A program made the translations under genes and the position numbers. Positions 43,686 through 51,525 of a stretch of 64,000 nt of DNA are shown one piece after another. A model generated the notes under the pieces. That model saw nothing but the letters and a program-made list of their open reading frames with translations, was not told the origin of the DNA and did no database searches. Position 1 is the stretch's first letter, and every line of letters begins with the position of its first letter. Source of the DNA: an uncultured Clostridia bacterium (lineage in GTDB: Bacteria > Bacillota > Clostridia > TANB77 > CAG-508); NCBI GenBank assembly GCA_934121925.1, contig CAKOVK010000003.1:1-64000 (forward strand), in the 5' to 3' direction.

Positions 43686-43970
43686 TTATTTACTCCTCTC
43701 AACTAAATATTCACATGTTACCATTCCATTTAATATTAATTCGCACATAAAATCTTGTGCTGTTCTTATATCACTATATCTACAATTAGCATTTTTGTGT
43801 ATTCGTGGGTCTGTATCTTCCCATTTATTAATATCTATCATTACAGGACTTAAAAATATGTATTGTATTCCTCTTGAAAAGCATAGATAATAACAACTAT
43901 CATAAGGCTTTTTACATTTTTTAAATCCAATTTTTTCAAATTCTTTCATATCTACTATTGGTACTAACAT
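43686..43970 (-). CDS. Phage early protein, unknown function
   Basis: The 94-aa alpha/beta protein includes YDSCYYLCFSRGIQYIFLSP and RTAQDFMCELILNG. No motif is clear. It is packed between two short early genes. Confidence 0.6.
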   Translation of the reverse strand: MLVPIVDMKEFEKIGFKKCKKPYDSCYYLCFSRGIQYIFLSPVMIDINKWEDTDPRIHKNANCRYSDIRTAQDFMCELILNGMVTCEYLVERSK

Positions 43971-43977
43971 ATTTTAT

Positions 43978-44236
43978 TTACTCCTTTACTACCAAATTTG
44001 CTTTGATTAAATCTTGTGTATATTCTTTTATTTTTTCTTCTTCTCCGCTATACCCTATATAATCTCCCCAGTTGCTATTTTTTCTTTTTTTAAATACTAA
44101 AATTTTTCTATCAAAAATGTTTATCTGAACTCGATAATCTTTTTCATATTTTCTGTAATAATTATCATATTCTAATAATTCGTATCCGATATTTTTCAAG
44201 TTCTTTTAAATCTACATCATCTCTTATTTTTAACAT
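43978..44236 (-). CDS. Small phage protein, +1 recoded at CGG
   Basis: With a +1 shift at CGG (44186-44188) the product is 85 aa: MLKIRDDVDLKELEKY joins GYELLEYDNYYRKYEKDYR and continues to NLVVKE. The ATG at 44236 has an AGGAGGAGA Shine-Dalgarno and follows the previous stop closely. In the unshifted frame a TGA comes seven codons after CGG. A shorter start inside the +1 frame (44199) lacks a Shine-Dalgarno. The full form resembles small clostridial phage proteins starting (M)LKI-DDVDLKELEK-G. The function is unknown. Confidence 0.75.
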
Positions 44237-44238
44237 AT

Positions 44239-44623
44239 CTATTCTCCTCCTAATAACTCTGGATTATCGTATATGTTGCCTATTACTTTTAACTTAAAGT
44301 TATTTATTTCACATTGATATAACATTAATAATGTATCTTTAGATTTAATAGCAAAGCAACCATTTATAAATTTGACTTTTCCTCTTTCTAGTATGCAAGG
44401 TCTTGTTATTTCAACTATATCTCCCTCATATATTTCTTTTCCGTTTTTATCGTGTAGTCCAGTGTATTGTCCTATTGTTTCTGTATTAACTTGATAGCAC
44501 AATGATTTTTCAAAATCTCCTATTTGATATATATCTTCGTTTGTAAAATGTTCCATTGTCATTAAATCACCATAATGCCATCCTCCGTTTTGATTTTCCT
44601 CTAAACTTTATCTCTCTATTCAT
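44239..44623 (-). CDS. YopX-family protein, +1 recoded at CGG
   Basis: With a +1 shift at CGG (44585-44587) the 127-aa product reads MNREIKFRGKSK-(G)-GWHYGDLM and continues to TIGQYTGLHDKNGKEIYEGD and a C-terminal beta domain. This is the standard YopX layout from start to end, including the N-terminal REIKFRG. Unshifted, it stops at TGA six codons after CGG. The ATG overlaps the upstream stop (ATGAATAG), so it is coupled. The molecular role of YopX is unknown. Confidence 0.8.
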
Positions 44624-45140
44624 CTTTATTCACTTCCATTCTTTTAATTAAATTGCATACTTTATCTTTACTTATATTTCCTTTTGTATTTTTTATTAGG
44701 TCTATTATTGTTGCTTTAAAATTCATTATTGCAGAATCTATGTTATCTTGAATTAAATTATCTGTATTTTTTAATTGCTCATCTACTTGTAATTGTTTAA
44801 TTTTATAAGTATTTACTAAATCATTAAGCTTATATATTTCTTCTTGTTTTTCATTTAGTTTTGTTTGTAATTCATTTATTTTGTTTTTATTCTCTTCTTC
44901 TCTGGTTTTAAATTCTTCTAATGTTACTAATGCTCCATCATATAATAATTTGTATTTGGATTTTTCTTCTAATTTTAATTGTAATTGTTCATTTTCTTGC
45001 TTAATTTCTCTTATTTCTTGATATCCATTTAACAAATATTGTTTTAAATCTGGAACTTTTATTTGTTGTACATCTGGTAATTTTTCTTCTATAATCATTT
45101 CAGCTTTTTGTTTATTTTTAAATAAATTAACTAATTTCAT
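44616..45140 (-). CDS. Coiled-coil phage protein
   Basis: This 174-aa protein is mostly one long coiled coil (residues 35-125) with a helical C-terminal domain (MNFKATIIDLIKNTKGNISK). No catalytic motif is visible. It overlaps the ASCH gene at its start and the YopX gene at its end. Confidence 0.65.
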   Translation of the reverse strand: MKLVNLFKNKQKAEMIIEEKLPDVQQIKVPDLKQYLLNGYQEIREIKQENEQLQLKLEEKSKYKLLYDGALVTLEEFKTREEENKNKINELQTKLNEKQEEIYKLNDLVNTYKIKQLQVDEQLKNTDNLIQDNIDSAIMNFKATIIDLIKNTKGNISKDKVCNLIKRMEVNKDE

Positions 45141-45432
45141 CTTCTCCTCCTACTATCTTTAATATTTCTAATACATAATATTCTTTACCTTTCTCAGCTC
45201 CCCATTCTTCTTTGCCTTGTCCTACTCTTAATTTACATCTGCACTTTATTTTTGGAGACATTTTAGAGTAACCATTTCTAAATATTATCTCTGCTGTTTT
45301 ATCTTTGTAATTTAATCCAAATATCTTTTTAAATCTAGTATGGTAGTATTTTTTAAATTCTCTATACTCTTCTTTCTTCTCTCCGCTTGCAATCATGTCA
45401 AACCATTTCTTTTTAATTGGTAATATTAACAT
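45127..45432 (-). CDS. ASCH-domain protein
   Basis: The 101-aa protein fits the ASCH/PUA-like fold: LPIKKKWFDMIASGEKKEEYRE at the N terminus, ending with AEKGKEYYVLEIL. ASCH domains bind RNA, and some hydrolyse modified nucleosides. Phages often carry them in early operons. The exact substrate cannot be told. Confidence 0.8.
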   Translation of the reverse strand: MLILPIKKKWFDMIASGEKKEEYREFKKYYHTRFKKIFGLNYKDKTAEIIFRNGYSKMSPKIKCRCKLRVGQGKEEWGAEKGKEYYVLEILKIVGGEDEIS

Positions 45433-45862
45433 TTGTTTCTCCTTTCAGCATTAATTGATTATTCTTAAATGCTTGATATAATGTTTGCCCGTTATTGTTT
45501 ACCATATATGATAAAAATATTTCTTCCATCTCCACCATTTCAGCTTCTAGTATTGCCATTTGTGCGTCTATCCAATCTTTTATTATTCTCCATGCTACTT
45601 TATTTGCTTGTTCAAAGGTATCTTTAATTTGATTATTATTTTTTCTTTGATTTTTTAAAACTTGTAATACTCTGTCTGTATTTGAAGGTAACCTAATACC
45701 CAATTCTCCCCTAGGAGTCATAATTTTAAAACATAACCCTATTACATTTCCATTGTTATATTCTGTCATAATCGCTGTAGCTCCATGTTTACTTAACAAT
45801 CCTTGTATTTCTCCTATTGTTTTATTTACATTTATTGTTGTTGTATAATTTTTTATTGCCAT
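45413..45862 (-). CDS. Phage protein of unknown function
   Basis: This 149-aa protein has an N-terminal alpha/beta part (INVNKTIGEIQGLLSKHGAT then IGLCFKI) and a helical part with WRIIKDWIDAQMAILEAEMV. Homologues appear to be common in Firmicutes phage early regions, without assigned function. It overlaps the ASCH gene by 20 nt. Confidence 0.65.
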   Translation of the reverse strand: MAIKNYTTTINVNKTIGEIQGLLSKHGATAIMTEYNNGNVIGLCFKIMTPRGELGIRLPSNTDRVLQVLKNQRKNNNQIKDTFEQANKVAWRIIKDWIDAQMAILEAEMVEMEEIFLSYMVNNNGQTLYQAFKNNQLMLKGETNVNITN

Positions 45863-45891
45863 AATCTTTTCCTTTCTAGGCTAGACTTAAT

Positions 45892-46266
45892 CTAGCCTTT
45901 ATTATTTCTTTCTCTTGTATATGGTTCATTATCTAAATCTCTACCTTTTACGTATTCAAATTCATCTCCTATATTTATATTGTTATATACATCTTTCGAA
46001 ACATAATAATAATTAGTTTCCCATTTATTATTTATAAATTTCTTTATATAAACTATATATCTATCAGGATATGTATAAAGATAAGGTATCATTGTTACAC
46101 TTGTTGTTTTTCCATTGTATCTTGTAATTGGTATCATTCTAACTTCTTTATGTGACTCTTTAAATTCTTTATTATAAACTTCTCCTGAAGTTAATTTATT
46201 TCCACATCCACATAGTACTATTAATACTATTATTAAAATTACTACTAAACTAACTATTTTTTTCAT
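45892..46266 (-). CDS. Phage-encoded lipoprotein
   Basis: The 124-aa precursor has a signal peptide with a lipobox (VLIVLCGCGN; lipidated Cys about residue 19-21) and an extracytoplasmic beta-rich domain of about 100 residues. A surface lipoprotein in a temperate phage early region is often a superinfection-exclusion factor, but that is only inference here. Confidence 0.75.
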   Translation of the reverse strand: MKKIVSLVVILIIVLIVLCGCGNKLTSGEVYNKEFKESHKEVRMIPITRYNGKTTSVTMIPYLYTYPDRYIVYIKKFINNKWETNYYYVSKDVYNNINIGDEFEYVKGRDLDNEPYTRERNNKG

Positions 46267-46285
46267 TTTACTTTCTCCTTTCTAC

Positions 46286-46435
46286 TCAATTCTTATTTTC
46301 ATACGTTTTTGTTGCATAATATGATATTGTATTTACTTTCACACCTATGCATTTTGCTATCTCTTTTTTAGTGCCTTCGGTTATGAACTTATCTCCCTTG
46401 TATAGTGCATAAATACCTTCGTTTTTTCTTTTCAT
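46286..46435 (-). CDS. Small HTH-like phage protein (49 aa)
   Basis: The product begins MKRKNEGIYALYKGDKFI and continues TEGTKKEIAKCIGVKVNTIS, an HTH-like segment common in small phage proteins. The ATG overlaps the upstream stop (ATGA type). Confidence 0.65.
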   Translation of the reverse strand: MKRKNEGIYALYKGDKFITEGTKKEIAKCIGVKVNTISYYATKTYENKN

Positions 46436-46924
46436 CTTTCCTCTCCCTTGAACTTATTCAACACTCTTTGATTTCTTTTCCTCTTATACTCCTCGAACGC
46501 TTTTTGTTCTTCTAGTGTTGTTTCATAGGCGGGTATTTCTATTACTTTCTCTGTTTTTGATTCTATTAATTCTACTTGTTTAACTCCTTTAGCTGTTAGT
46601 TCTGCTACTGCTATTTTGAATCCATAATCTAGCTGTCTTTTATGTTCTTGAAACATATCATTCATTTGTCTTTGTTTTTCTTTACTTTGTCTATTAAACC
46701 ATTCGTGATTTTCTGCTGATAATAATGCTCCATTTTCAACTGTTGCTTTTCCGTCCTTTTGATTTCTCATGTATATGATGATAAGTTAGTTGTTTCATTC
46801 TGTGATATTGTGCTTTACCAGTATATTTTCTTTCTGTATCAGTTCTTAAATGTAGTTTTTCTATAAAGCACTCTTTGCCATATAATCTTATCAATGCTTC
46901 TTTTGCTTTTTTATTACTACTCAT
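46432..46924 (-). CDS. HNH-like phage protein, +1 recoded at CGG
   Basis: With a +1 shift at CGG (46751-46753) the product is 163 aa. The first part, from MSSNKKAKEALIRLYGKECF to LTYHHIHEKSKG, joins GKATVENGALLSAENHEWFN, restoring a His-His...Asn...His pattern. A helical basic tail follows. Unshifted, it stops six codons after CGG. Removing just the C gives GGA-GGA-AAA-GCA (G-G-K-A). I start at the ATG with a GAGGAG Shine-Dalgarno. The stop overlaps the next start by ATGA, so the +1-frame end is used. Confidence 0.8.
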
Positions 46925-47276
46925 AGCCTTCTCCTCTTTCTTCAAGTTTCATGCTTGAATAATATTCTCCGTAAAGTTGAATCCAGTCATCTAGTTTCAT
47001 TGTAACTAGCCAGTTTTTTTTATTTTTTCTATGAAATACAGTTGGGAACTTATTGTCTTTCGTATCTCTTACTGCTTGTTCAATTGATTCATCTATGTTT
47101 AACCTTTCAACTCTTTTACACTCAATATGTATATAATCAAGTCCTACTACATCATCAGCTTGTCCTGTATTTCCACAAAATTGTTGTGTTCTTCTGCAGT
47201 TATAACCATATTCTTTTAATTTATTTGCTAGCTCTCTTTCGCCTTTTGCACCTTTTCTTTTACTGTTAATACTCAT
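46917..47276 (-). CDS. Holliday-junction-resolvase-like PD-(D/E)XK nuclease
   Basis: The 119-aa protein has an archaeal-Hjc-like layout: KRKGAKGERELANKLKEYGY, GNTGQADDVVGLDYIHIECK (catalytic Asp and ExK) and IDESIEQAVRD. Phages use such enzymes to resolve recombination intermediates before packaging. It starts with an ATGA overlap on the preceding gene. Confidence 0.8.
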   Translation of the reverse strand: MSINSKRKGAKGERELANKLKEYGYNCRRTQQFCGNTGQADDVVGLDYIHIECKRVERLNIDESIEQAVRDTKDNKFPTVFHRKNKKNWLVTMKLDDWIQLYGEYYSSMKLEERGEGYE

Positions 47277-47423
47277 ATCTTCATCTGTACTCCTTCTATT
47301 ATTTTTTTACATATATCTAGCCCTGACTTTTCTCTATATTCACAGTTATCTGCGTTTATGTTTTGCTCTGCTAGTCCGACAGCCTAGACAAAGTCCTTTT
47401 TGTATTGATTCTTTACAGTCCAT
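47273..47423 (-). CDS. Small Cys-rich phage protein, +1 recoded at CGG
   Basis: With a +1 shift at CGG (47376-47378) the product is 49 aa: MDCKESIQKGLCLGC joins GLAEQNINADNCEYREKSG and ends KKIIEGVQMKI. This resembles small clostridial phage proteins with CxxC and GLA..NI..dNC segments. Unshifted, it stops 10 codons later. The +1-frame stop TGA overlaps the ATG of the resolvase gene (ATGA), good evidence that this reading is real. The function is unknown, probably zinc-binding. Confidence 0.78.
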
Positions 47424-47426
47424 AGG

Positions 47427-47603
47427 CTAGTCCTCGAATATTTTTTCAAAACAATCTTGGCATAAGTCTATTTGCCTTTGTTTTCTAAATCCTAAACTAA
47501 ATCCATTTGCGTTTTTCTCTTTTTTCATAACATCCATTCTTATTTCATTTTCTGCATCTATTTCTTTTTGACATTTGTCACATATTATTTTATTTATTTT
47601 CAT
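47427..47603 (-). CDS. Small zinc-finger-like protein (58 aa)
   Basis: The product starts MKINKIICDKCQKEIDAE and ends QIDLCQDCFEKIFED, so it has two CxxC pairs flanking a central loop, typical of a zinc knuckle. An AGGAGG Shine-Dalgarno precedes the ATG. Confidence 0.65.
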   Translation of the reverse strand: MKINKIICDKCQKEIDAENEIRMDVMKKEKNANGFSLGFRKQRQIDLCQDCFEKIFED

Positions 47604-47612
47604 AACTACCTC

Positions 47613-47867
47613 CTAATCTATTCTTGTTACATGGTCCATATTTTCTGCTGTCATATCTACTAAATAATATCTCTTGTACTCTGTCTTTTCTCCAAATCTA
47701 TTTCTATTGCTTTCCCATTCTGTTTTAAACTCGTAGCCCTCTTTCTTTAGTTGGTCTATTCTTGCTCCTAGCTGTGTTATTCCTAAGTCTGCGTATGCTT
47801 CCCAGCTAGATATTGACCCAAACTCTCGTATGTAATTTATAATCCTATCTTTTTGTGTTGTTTTCAT
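47613..47867 (-). CDS. Winged-helix DNA-binding protein
   Basis: This 84-aa protein has a helix-turn-helix (QKDRIINYIREFGSISSWEA and YADLGITQLGARIDQLKKEG) and a wing region ending in a beta hairpin (KRYYLVDMT). It is common next to phage replication genes and may regulate them. It follows the helicase-loader-like gene with a 4-nt overlap. Confidence 0.8.
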   Translation of the reverse strand: MKTTQKDRIINYIREFGSISSWEAYADLGITQLGARIDQLKKEGYEFKTEWESNRNRFGEKTEYKRYYLVDMTAENMDHVTRID

Positions 47868-48418
47868 ACCTTTACTCCCCTTCTAAAGTTTCCTCTTATG
47901 ATATTTTTTATATCTTCGCTTATTATTGGGCTATTTTGAAGCATTTTCATACTTCTAACTATTTCATCGTTTGTTGGTTTGTTTTCTTGTATATTTAGCC
48001 CTGTTTCTGCTATTGTTGGTATATAATATTTGCTTTTATTTTTAGGGTCTGCACATTTTGTTCCGTCATATCTTTCACACCTTCCACAATCGCATACAGC
48101 TGAATATTTATACTTTTTGTTGTTTATCTCTTTTGTGTAAAATATGTAACCTGTTCCGTTGCATTTTTTACAACTACTTTTTATTTCTCTTTCTTCTTTT
48201 TTTGCTGTGTAAGGTATTTGTTTATGTACTTGTAAAATATCTGCTAGTCTAGGCATAAATTTGTTTGTTTTGTAGATGTCTGATAATACATAATTAAATC
48301 TTTCTACACTCATAAACTTTAGATTTTCATACCAAATATCTCTTTCAACTTCGTTTAATGTTTGTCCGTAAAAATTTTCTATTTGGTCTATATAGCACTT
48401 AAATTCTTTCCTATCCAT
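47864..48418 (-). CDS. Replication protein with G39P-like helicase-loader domain and zinc finger
   Basis: The 184-aa protein has an N-terminal helical domain like G39P-type loaders (LNEVERDIWYENLKFMSVER then KFMPRLADIL). A zinc-binding module follows (CKKCNGTGYI ... CDCGRC), then a helical tail. No ATPase is present, so it may load the host helicase onto the origin opened by the upstream initiator. It overlaps that gene by 8 nt. Confidence 0.65.
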   Translation of the reverse strand: MDRKEFKCYIDQIENFYGQTLNEVERDIWYENLKFMSVERFNYVLSDIYKTNKFMPRLADILQVHKQIPYTAKKEEREIKSSCKKCNGTGYIFYTKEINNKKYKYSAVCDCGRCERYDGTKCADPKNKSKYYIPTIAETGLNIQENKPTNDEIVRSMKMLQNSPIISEDIKNIIRGNFRRGVKV

Positions 48419-49133
48419 CTTTTTTTACCCATTCATCCCAATCCATTTCTTGTTTTTTAGGCTGATTTCTTTTTACTGCGTCTACTACCCATTTTTTTAT
48501 ACAAAGATAATGAGATTTGGCTTTGTATCCTTTCATTTCAATGTACTCGTCTAAATATTTGATAAGTTCCTCCCAGTTTTGGTAATTTTCTTTCAGTGTC
48601 TGCAATTCTTCATCTTTCAACAGCACATTTTTATACTCTCCGTATTTATGTTTTCTGTTGGCTTTTGCAGTATCAGCTGGAGAAGCTTCTTCGGAAGCTG
48701 GTAAATTATCTATACTATCCTTACCTAACCTATCCTTACCTAACCTATCCTGTGTCGACGGTTCGTCGACGGTTCGTTGACTGATATTATTAATCAATTT
48801 ATAACTCTTATTTTCATCTAATGTTAACATAGCTTTTTGTTCTTTATATTGTGTTTCATTATAAGTATCTTTTCTTATGTAATTATGTATTAACCAATGC
48901 TTTATTACGACTATTCCATTTTCAAAAGGAATAACAAATTTCTTCGCAATAAGGACTTTCAAATCGTCATCCGACGCTCCTGTCATTCTTATTATTTTTT
49001 TAGGACTATTTATGAATCCGTCATCATCTGCTCTCATAGATAAATCATAATAAAGCAATCTTGCGGATGTAGGCATGTCCAGAAAAGCGTCACTATCTAT
49101 TATTGTTTTAGCAAACATCCTTCGTTCTGCCAT
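48411..49133 (-). CDS. Phage replisome organizer/initiator
   Basis: The 240-aa protein has the phage initiator N-terminal winged-helix domain (MAERRMFAKTIIDSDAFLDM, SARLLYYDLSMRADDDGFI, NYIRKDTY). A short repeated linker (DRLGKDRLGKD) and a DnaD-like C-terminal part (WEELIKYLDEYIEMKGYKAK) follow. The linker DNA has tandem repeats that probably form the origin. Together with the downstream loader it forms the replication module. Confidence 0.88.
   Translation of the reverse strand: MAERRMFAKTIIDSDAFLDMPTSARLLYYDLSMRADDDGFINSPKKIIRMTGASDDDLKVLIAKKFVIPFENGIVVIKHWLIHNYIRKDTYNETQYKEQKAMLTLDENKSYKLINNISQRTVDEPSTQDRLGKDRLGKDSIDNLPASEEASPADTAKANRKHKYGEYKNVLLKDEELQTLKENYQNWEELIKYLDEYIEMKGYKAKSHYLCIKKWVVDAVKRNQPKKQEMDWDEWVKKDG
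48715..48775. repeat. Tandem repeats in the initiator gene (candidate origin)
   Basis: Two perfect 15-bp copies of TTACCTAACCTATCC (48721-48750, preceded by a partial copy) are followed by two perfect 11-bp copies of GTCGACGGTTC (48754-48775). Phage origins often lie inside the initiator gene as such iterons. Confidence 0.6.
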
Positions 49134-49149
49134 TTCTTTCTCCTTTCGT

Positions 49150-49183
49150 AAAAATCAGAGGTTAAGTTTGTGCCTAACCTCTG
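49150..49183 (-). terminator. Terminator after the small HNH gene
   Basis: CAGAGGTTA and TAACCTCTG form a 9-bp stem followed by A-T5 on the minus strand. It overlaps the +1-frame stop of the HNH gene (49174). Confidence 0.75.
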
Positions 49184-49429
49184 TTGCTATTTTTAATTTT
49201 TATTTCTCCAGTATGTATTTTTGTATGGCATATTCTACATACTTCTATTAAATTTTCTTTTGTGTCATTTCCTCCAGAGCCTTTTGTTTTTATGTGGTGT
49301 TTTTCTGTTCGTCCTTTTTTACCACATATTTCACATATTCCGTTTTTTATCTTGCAAAAGTTTTTTATTTTTTATTCTTTTTTCTTTAGGTACTGGATTA
49401 AATGAATTATTTAGATTTGTTACTATCAT
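49174..49429 (-). CDS. HNH endonuclease, +1 recoded at CGG
   Basis: With a +1 shift at CGG (49340-49342) the 84-aa product reads MIVTNLNNSFNPVPKEKR to LLQDKK, then GICEICGKKGRTEKHHIKTK, GSGGNDTKENLIEVCRICH. This is a complete HNH domain with two CxxC zinc pairs, the HH motif and the Asn. Unshifted, it stops two codons after CGG and has no domain at all. The +1-frame stop coincides with a terminator. It overlaps the ninB-like gene by 23 nt. Confidence 0.83.
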
Positions 49430-49868
49430 TTTCTATATACCTCAACTTTTCTATTTCACTTGGGGTCAATGTAGGTATTCCTAGTTGCTGTGCTTCTTGT
49501 ATTACCCCATCCAAAAGTACTCTAAATTCGTTTTTGTCCATTTGAGAACTGCCTTCATATACTTTATATATTTTGAAATTTACTCCGCTTATTTTGGCTT
49601 CTCGTTCGAAATTATAGTATTTGAAAAACTTTGATACATCTATATCAGCTCTTATTGTTACTAACATTGATTGAGAATAGTCTTTTATCATTTTTAAATA
49701 CGTATCATCTTTTGATAATCTCATTTTGTTTGCAATTTCATTAATTAAACTCCACAAATACGCATTTTGTGTAAGAGTTCTTTTTTCTTTATGTTCTTTT
49801 ATCTCAAATAGCTTTTCTCTTTTTTGATTAAACAACCATTTTACTAACGTTTCTGCTGTCCCTATCAT
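49407..49868 (-). CDS. NinB-like recombination protein
   Basis: The 153-aa protein has the NinB/Orf pattern: KRTLTQNAYLWSLINEIANK, then MIKDYSQSMLV and QMDKNEFRVLLDGVIQEAQQ-LGIPTLTP. Orf-family proteins bind SSB and DNA to assist phage recombination. The neighbours (SSB-like, YqaJ-like) fit that role. Confidence 0.8.
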   Translation of the reverse strand: MIGTAETLVKWLFNQKREKLFEIKEHKEKRTLTQNAYLWSLINEIANKMRLSKDDTYLKMIKDYSQSMLVTIRADIDVSKFFKYYNFEREAKISGVNFKIYKVYEGSSQMDKNEFRVLLDGVIQEAQQLGIPTLTPSEIEKLRYIENDSNKSK

Positions 49869-49877
49869 AATTACCTC

Positions 49878-50177
49878 CTAAAAAGGCAATTGGCTATTAT
49901 TAATTTCTTCCTGCTCTTCTTTTTCAAATTTCATTACTACTATTTTTGGCATTGCTAATCCATCTTTATTTTTGTAAAAACTCATAAAGCTTTCTATTAT
50001 TGTTATATCTGTTTTGTTTTCTATTGTTGTGCCTTTTGGAAATTGTACTGCAATATACATTTTGTCGTATGTTCCATCAATGTTTTTACTACTGATACTT
50101 GTACTATAAACTGTTTTCCCGTTAAGCTCTTTTGCAAATATTCTTGTTGTCCCTACTAATTGTAAATTCTGTTTCAT
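49878..50177 (-). CDS. SSB-like protein
   Basis: This 99-aa protein has a beta-rich OB-like core and an acidic tail ending in NNSQLPF, similar to the C-terminal tip of SSB that recruits partners. It lies between the exonuclease and NinB genes, consistent with ssDNA binding in recombination. The identity is inferred from these features. Confidence 0.65.
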   Translation of the reverse strand: MKQNLQLVGTTRIFAKELNGKTVYSTSISSKNIDGTYDKMYIAVQFPKGTTIENKTDITIIESFMSFYKNKDGLAMPKIVVMKFEKEEQEEINNSQLPF

Positions 50178-50756
50178 TTAATCCTCTTTTCTTGGAAATG
50201 TTCCCTTTTTCAAACATTCCATTAATATTTTTAAATTAGGTAAATACTCGTTGTTTATAAAATCTTCATCATATTCTACTTTGTGAAATTTAACTCTATC
50301 TAAATCAATTTCATTAAAATAGTTTTTATAATCACTTTCCTGCAATGCGTATGAAACTATATATATGTTTCTAGTATTGTACGCATACATTTCTACTTGT
50401 GCTTGCCTCCAATATTGTTTTGACACTTTAAATTCTTTGTTTATATTGTGTGTTTTCACTTCATAAATGCAATCCCTTGTGTTTCCGTCTAAATTTACTC
50501 TTAATCTGTCTATTATTATCTGTTTATCAAATTCTAGCTCTGGAATATTTAGTGCTGATAAAATTTTATGTTCATAATTGTTTCCTGCTTTTGTTGCCTC
50601 ATTGCTAAAACTATTTTTGTTTAATGCTAATTTTTCAAGCCACCAATTTTCAAAAGATTTTGTTCCCCAATTTCCAACTACAAAGCTAGTATCACTTGCA
50701 CCTATAAAGCCACTCCTATCTTGACTTTGTATCAATGTTTGATAAATCCTTTTCAA
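50178..50756 (-). CDS. YqaJ-like viral recombinase/exonuclease
   Basis: The 192-aa protein has a PD-(D/E)XK core: IGASDTSFVVG, FENWWLEKLAL, AGNNYEHKIL, then LDGNTRDCIYEVKTH (Asp and ExK) and WRQAQVEMYAY. Such nucleases resect dsDNA for phage single-strand annealing. No RecT/Erf-type annealing gene is obvious nearby. It overlaps the upstream 70-aa gene by 41 nt. Confidence 0.85.
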   Translation of the reverse strand: MKRIYQTLIQSQDRSGFIGASDTSFVVGNWGTKSFENWWLEKLALNKNSFSNEATKAGNNYEHKILSALNIPELEFDKQIIIDRLRVNLDGNTRDCIYEVKTHNINKEFKVSKQYWRQAQVEMYAYNTRNIYIVSYALQESDYKNYFNEIDLDRVKFHKVEYDEDFINNEYLPNLKILMECLKKGTFPRKED

Positions 50757-50928
50757 AATTGCTTAAAGTATCAAAATAACTAAATATTGCTTTTACCTCA
50801 TCTTCAGTTTTGTGTAATTTTTCTGCAATTTCTATAATTTGTTCAATTTCTTGTAGTTTTCTAAAATGACATACTGCCCTTTGTTCTGCATTATTTGCTT
50901 TTTCTTTTAAAGCTCTTTTTGTTTCCAT
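50716..50928 (-). CDS. Small helical phage protein
   Basis: The product (about 70 aa) starts METKRALKEKANNAEQRAV and is helical throughout. The ATG at 50928 has an AAGGAG Shine-Dalgarno at good distance, unlike the ATG at 50937. It is coupled by overlap to the exonuclease gene. The function is unknown. Confidence 0.6.
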   Translation of the reverse strand: METKRALKEKANNAEQRAVCHFRKLQEIEQIIEIAEKLHKTEDEVKAIFSYFDTLSNFEKDLSNIDTKSR

Positions 50929-50946
50929 ATTTCTCATCTCCTTTCT

Positions 50947-51063
50947 TTACTTTAATAAATAAGCTATAAACATCGCATCATATATAAGTGCTATTCCTGC
51001 TATAAGTTCTAACTTTAATATGTTTACTGCAAATTTTGCTTTGTTCCATTTATACTTTTTCAT
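50947..51063 (-). CDS. Small membrane protein (38 aa)
   Basis: The frame starts MKKYKWNKAKFAVNILKLEL and continues IAGIALIYDAMFIAYLLK, a basic N terminus and one membrane helix. A GGAAGTGA Shine-Dalgarno is present. The function is unknown. Confidence 0.6.
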   Translation of the reverse strand: MKKYKWNKAKFAVNILKLELIAGIALIYDAMFIAYLLK

Positions 51064-51083
51064 TTGTATTCACTTCCTTTTCT

Positions 51084-51281
51084 TTAATTAAACCTTTTCT
51101 CCATAAACTCATCAGTTTTACTCATATCTACTCTTATAGTTTTTTCTGCTACATATTTTTTAGGAAACCCTTCCATTGCTACTATCTTGTATGCTAAAGC
51201 TTTACTTAAATCGTAGTAATCTTGAAAATATTTAACTGGTTTCCATATTGCTCTTTTTGTTGAACATATATTAGTTGCCAT
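51084..51281 (-). CDS. Excisionase-like small DNA-binding protein
   Basis: The product (65 aa) starts MATNICSTKRAIWKPVKYFQ and has an HTH-like part (YDLSKALAYKIVAMEGFPKK) and a basic wing, like phage excisionase/AlpA-type proteins. I start at the ATG with the AAGGAGG Shine-Dalgarno. It directly follows the Cro-like gene, the usual place for xis or an early regulator. Confidence 0.65.
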   Translation of the reverse strand: MATNICSTKRAIWKPVKYFQDYYDLSKALAYKIVAMEGFPKKYVAEKTIRVDMSKTDEFMEKRFN

Positions 51282-51297
51282 TTTTACCTCCTTCATT

Positions 51298-51525
51298 TTA
51301 ATTTACTTCTTTCGCTATCGTTTCACAATTAGTGAAAGTAAAAGGTATAAAAATATCAAGTATTTCACATTCTAAAACTTTTGCTATTGCTTCTGCTTTA
51401 TTTTTAGGAATTTTTCTTTGATTATTTTCATACATATTATAGCATCCAGTTGAAACATCTATACTATCTGCCATAAATTGTTGAGTATAACCTTTTTCTA
51501 ATCTTTTTTTTTCCATTTCTGTCAT
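51298..51525 (-). CDS. Cro-like HTH repressor
   Basis: This 75-aa XRE-family protein (EKKRLEKGYTQQFMADSIDV, then STGCYNMYENNQRKIPKNKA) is the first gene of the leftward early operon. It diverges from the CI-like gene. It has an AGGAGG Shine-Dalgarno and a strong promoter. Confidence 0.88.
   Translation of the reverse strand: MTEMEKKRLEKGYTQQFMADSIDVSTGCYNMYENNQRKIPKNKAEAIAKVLECEILDIFIPFTFTNCETIAKEVN

Noticed and set aside
40881..49429. Treating the split prophage genes as ordinary pseudogenes
   Set aside because: All breaks are the same +1 step at CGG, and rejoined stops meet ATGA overlaps or terminators. Random decay would give mixed indels and stops.
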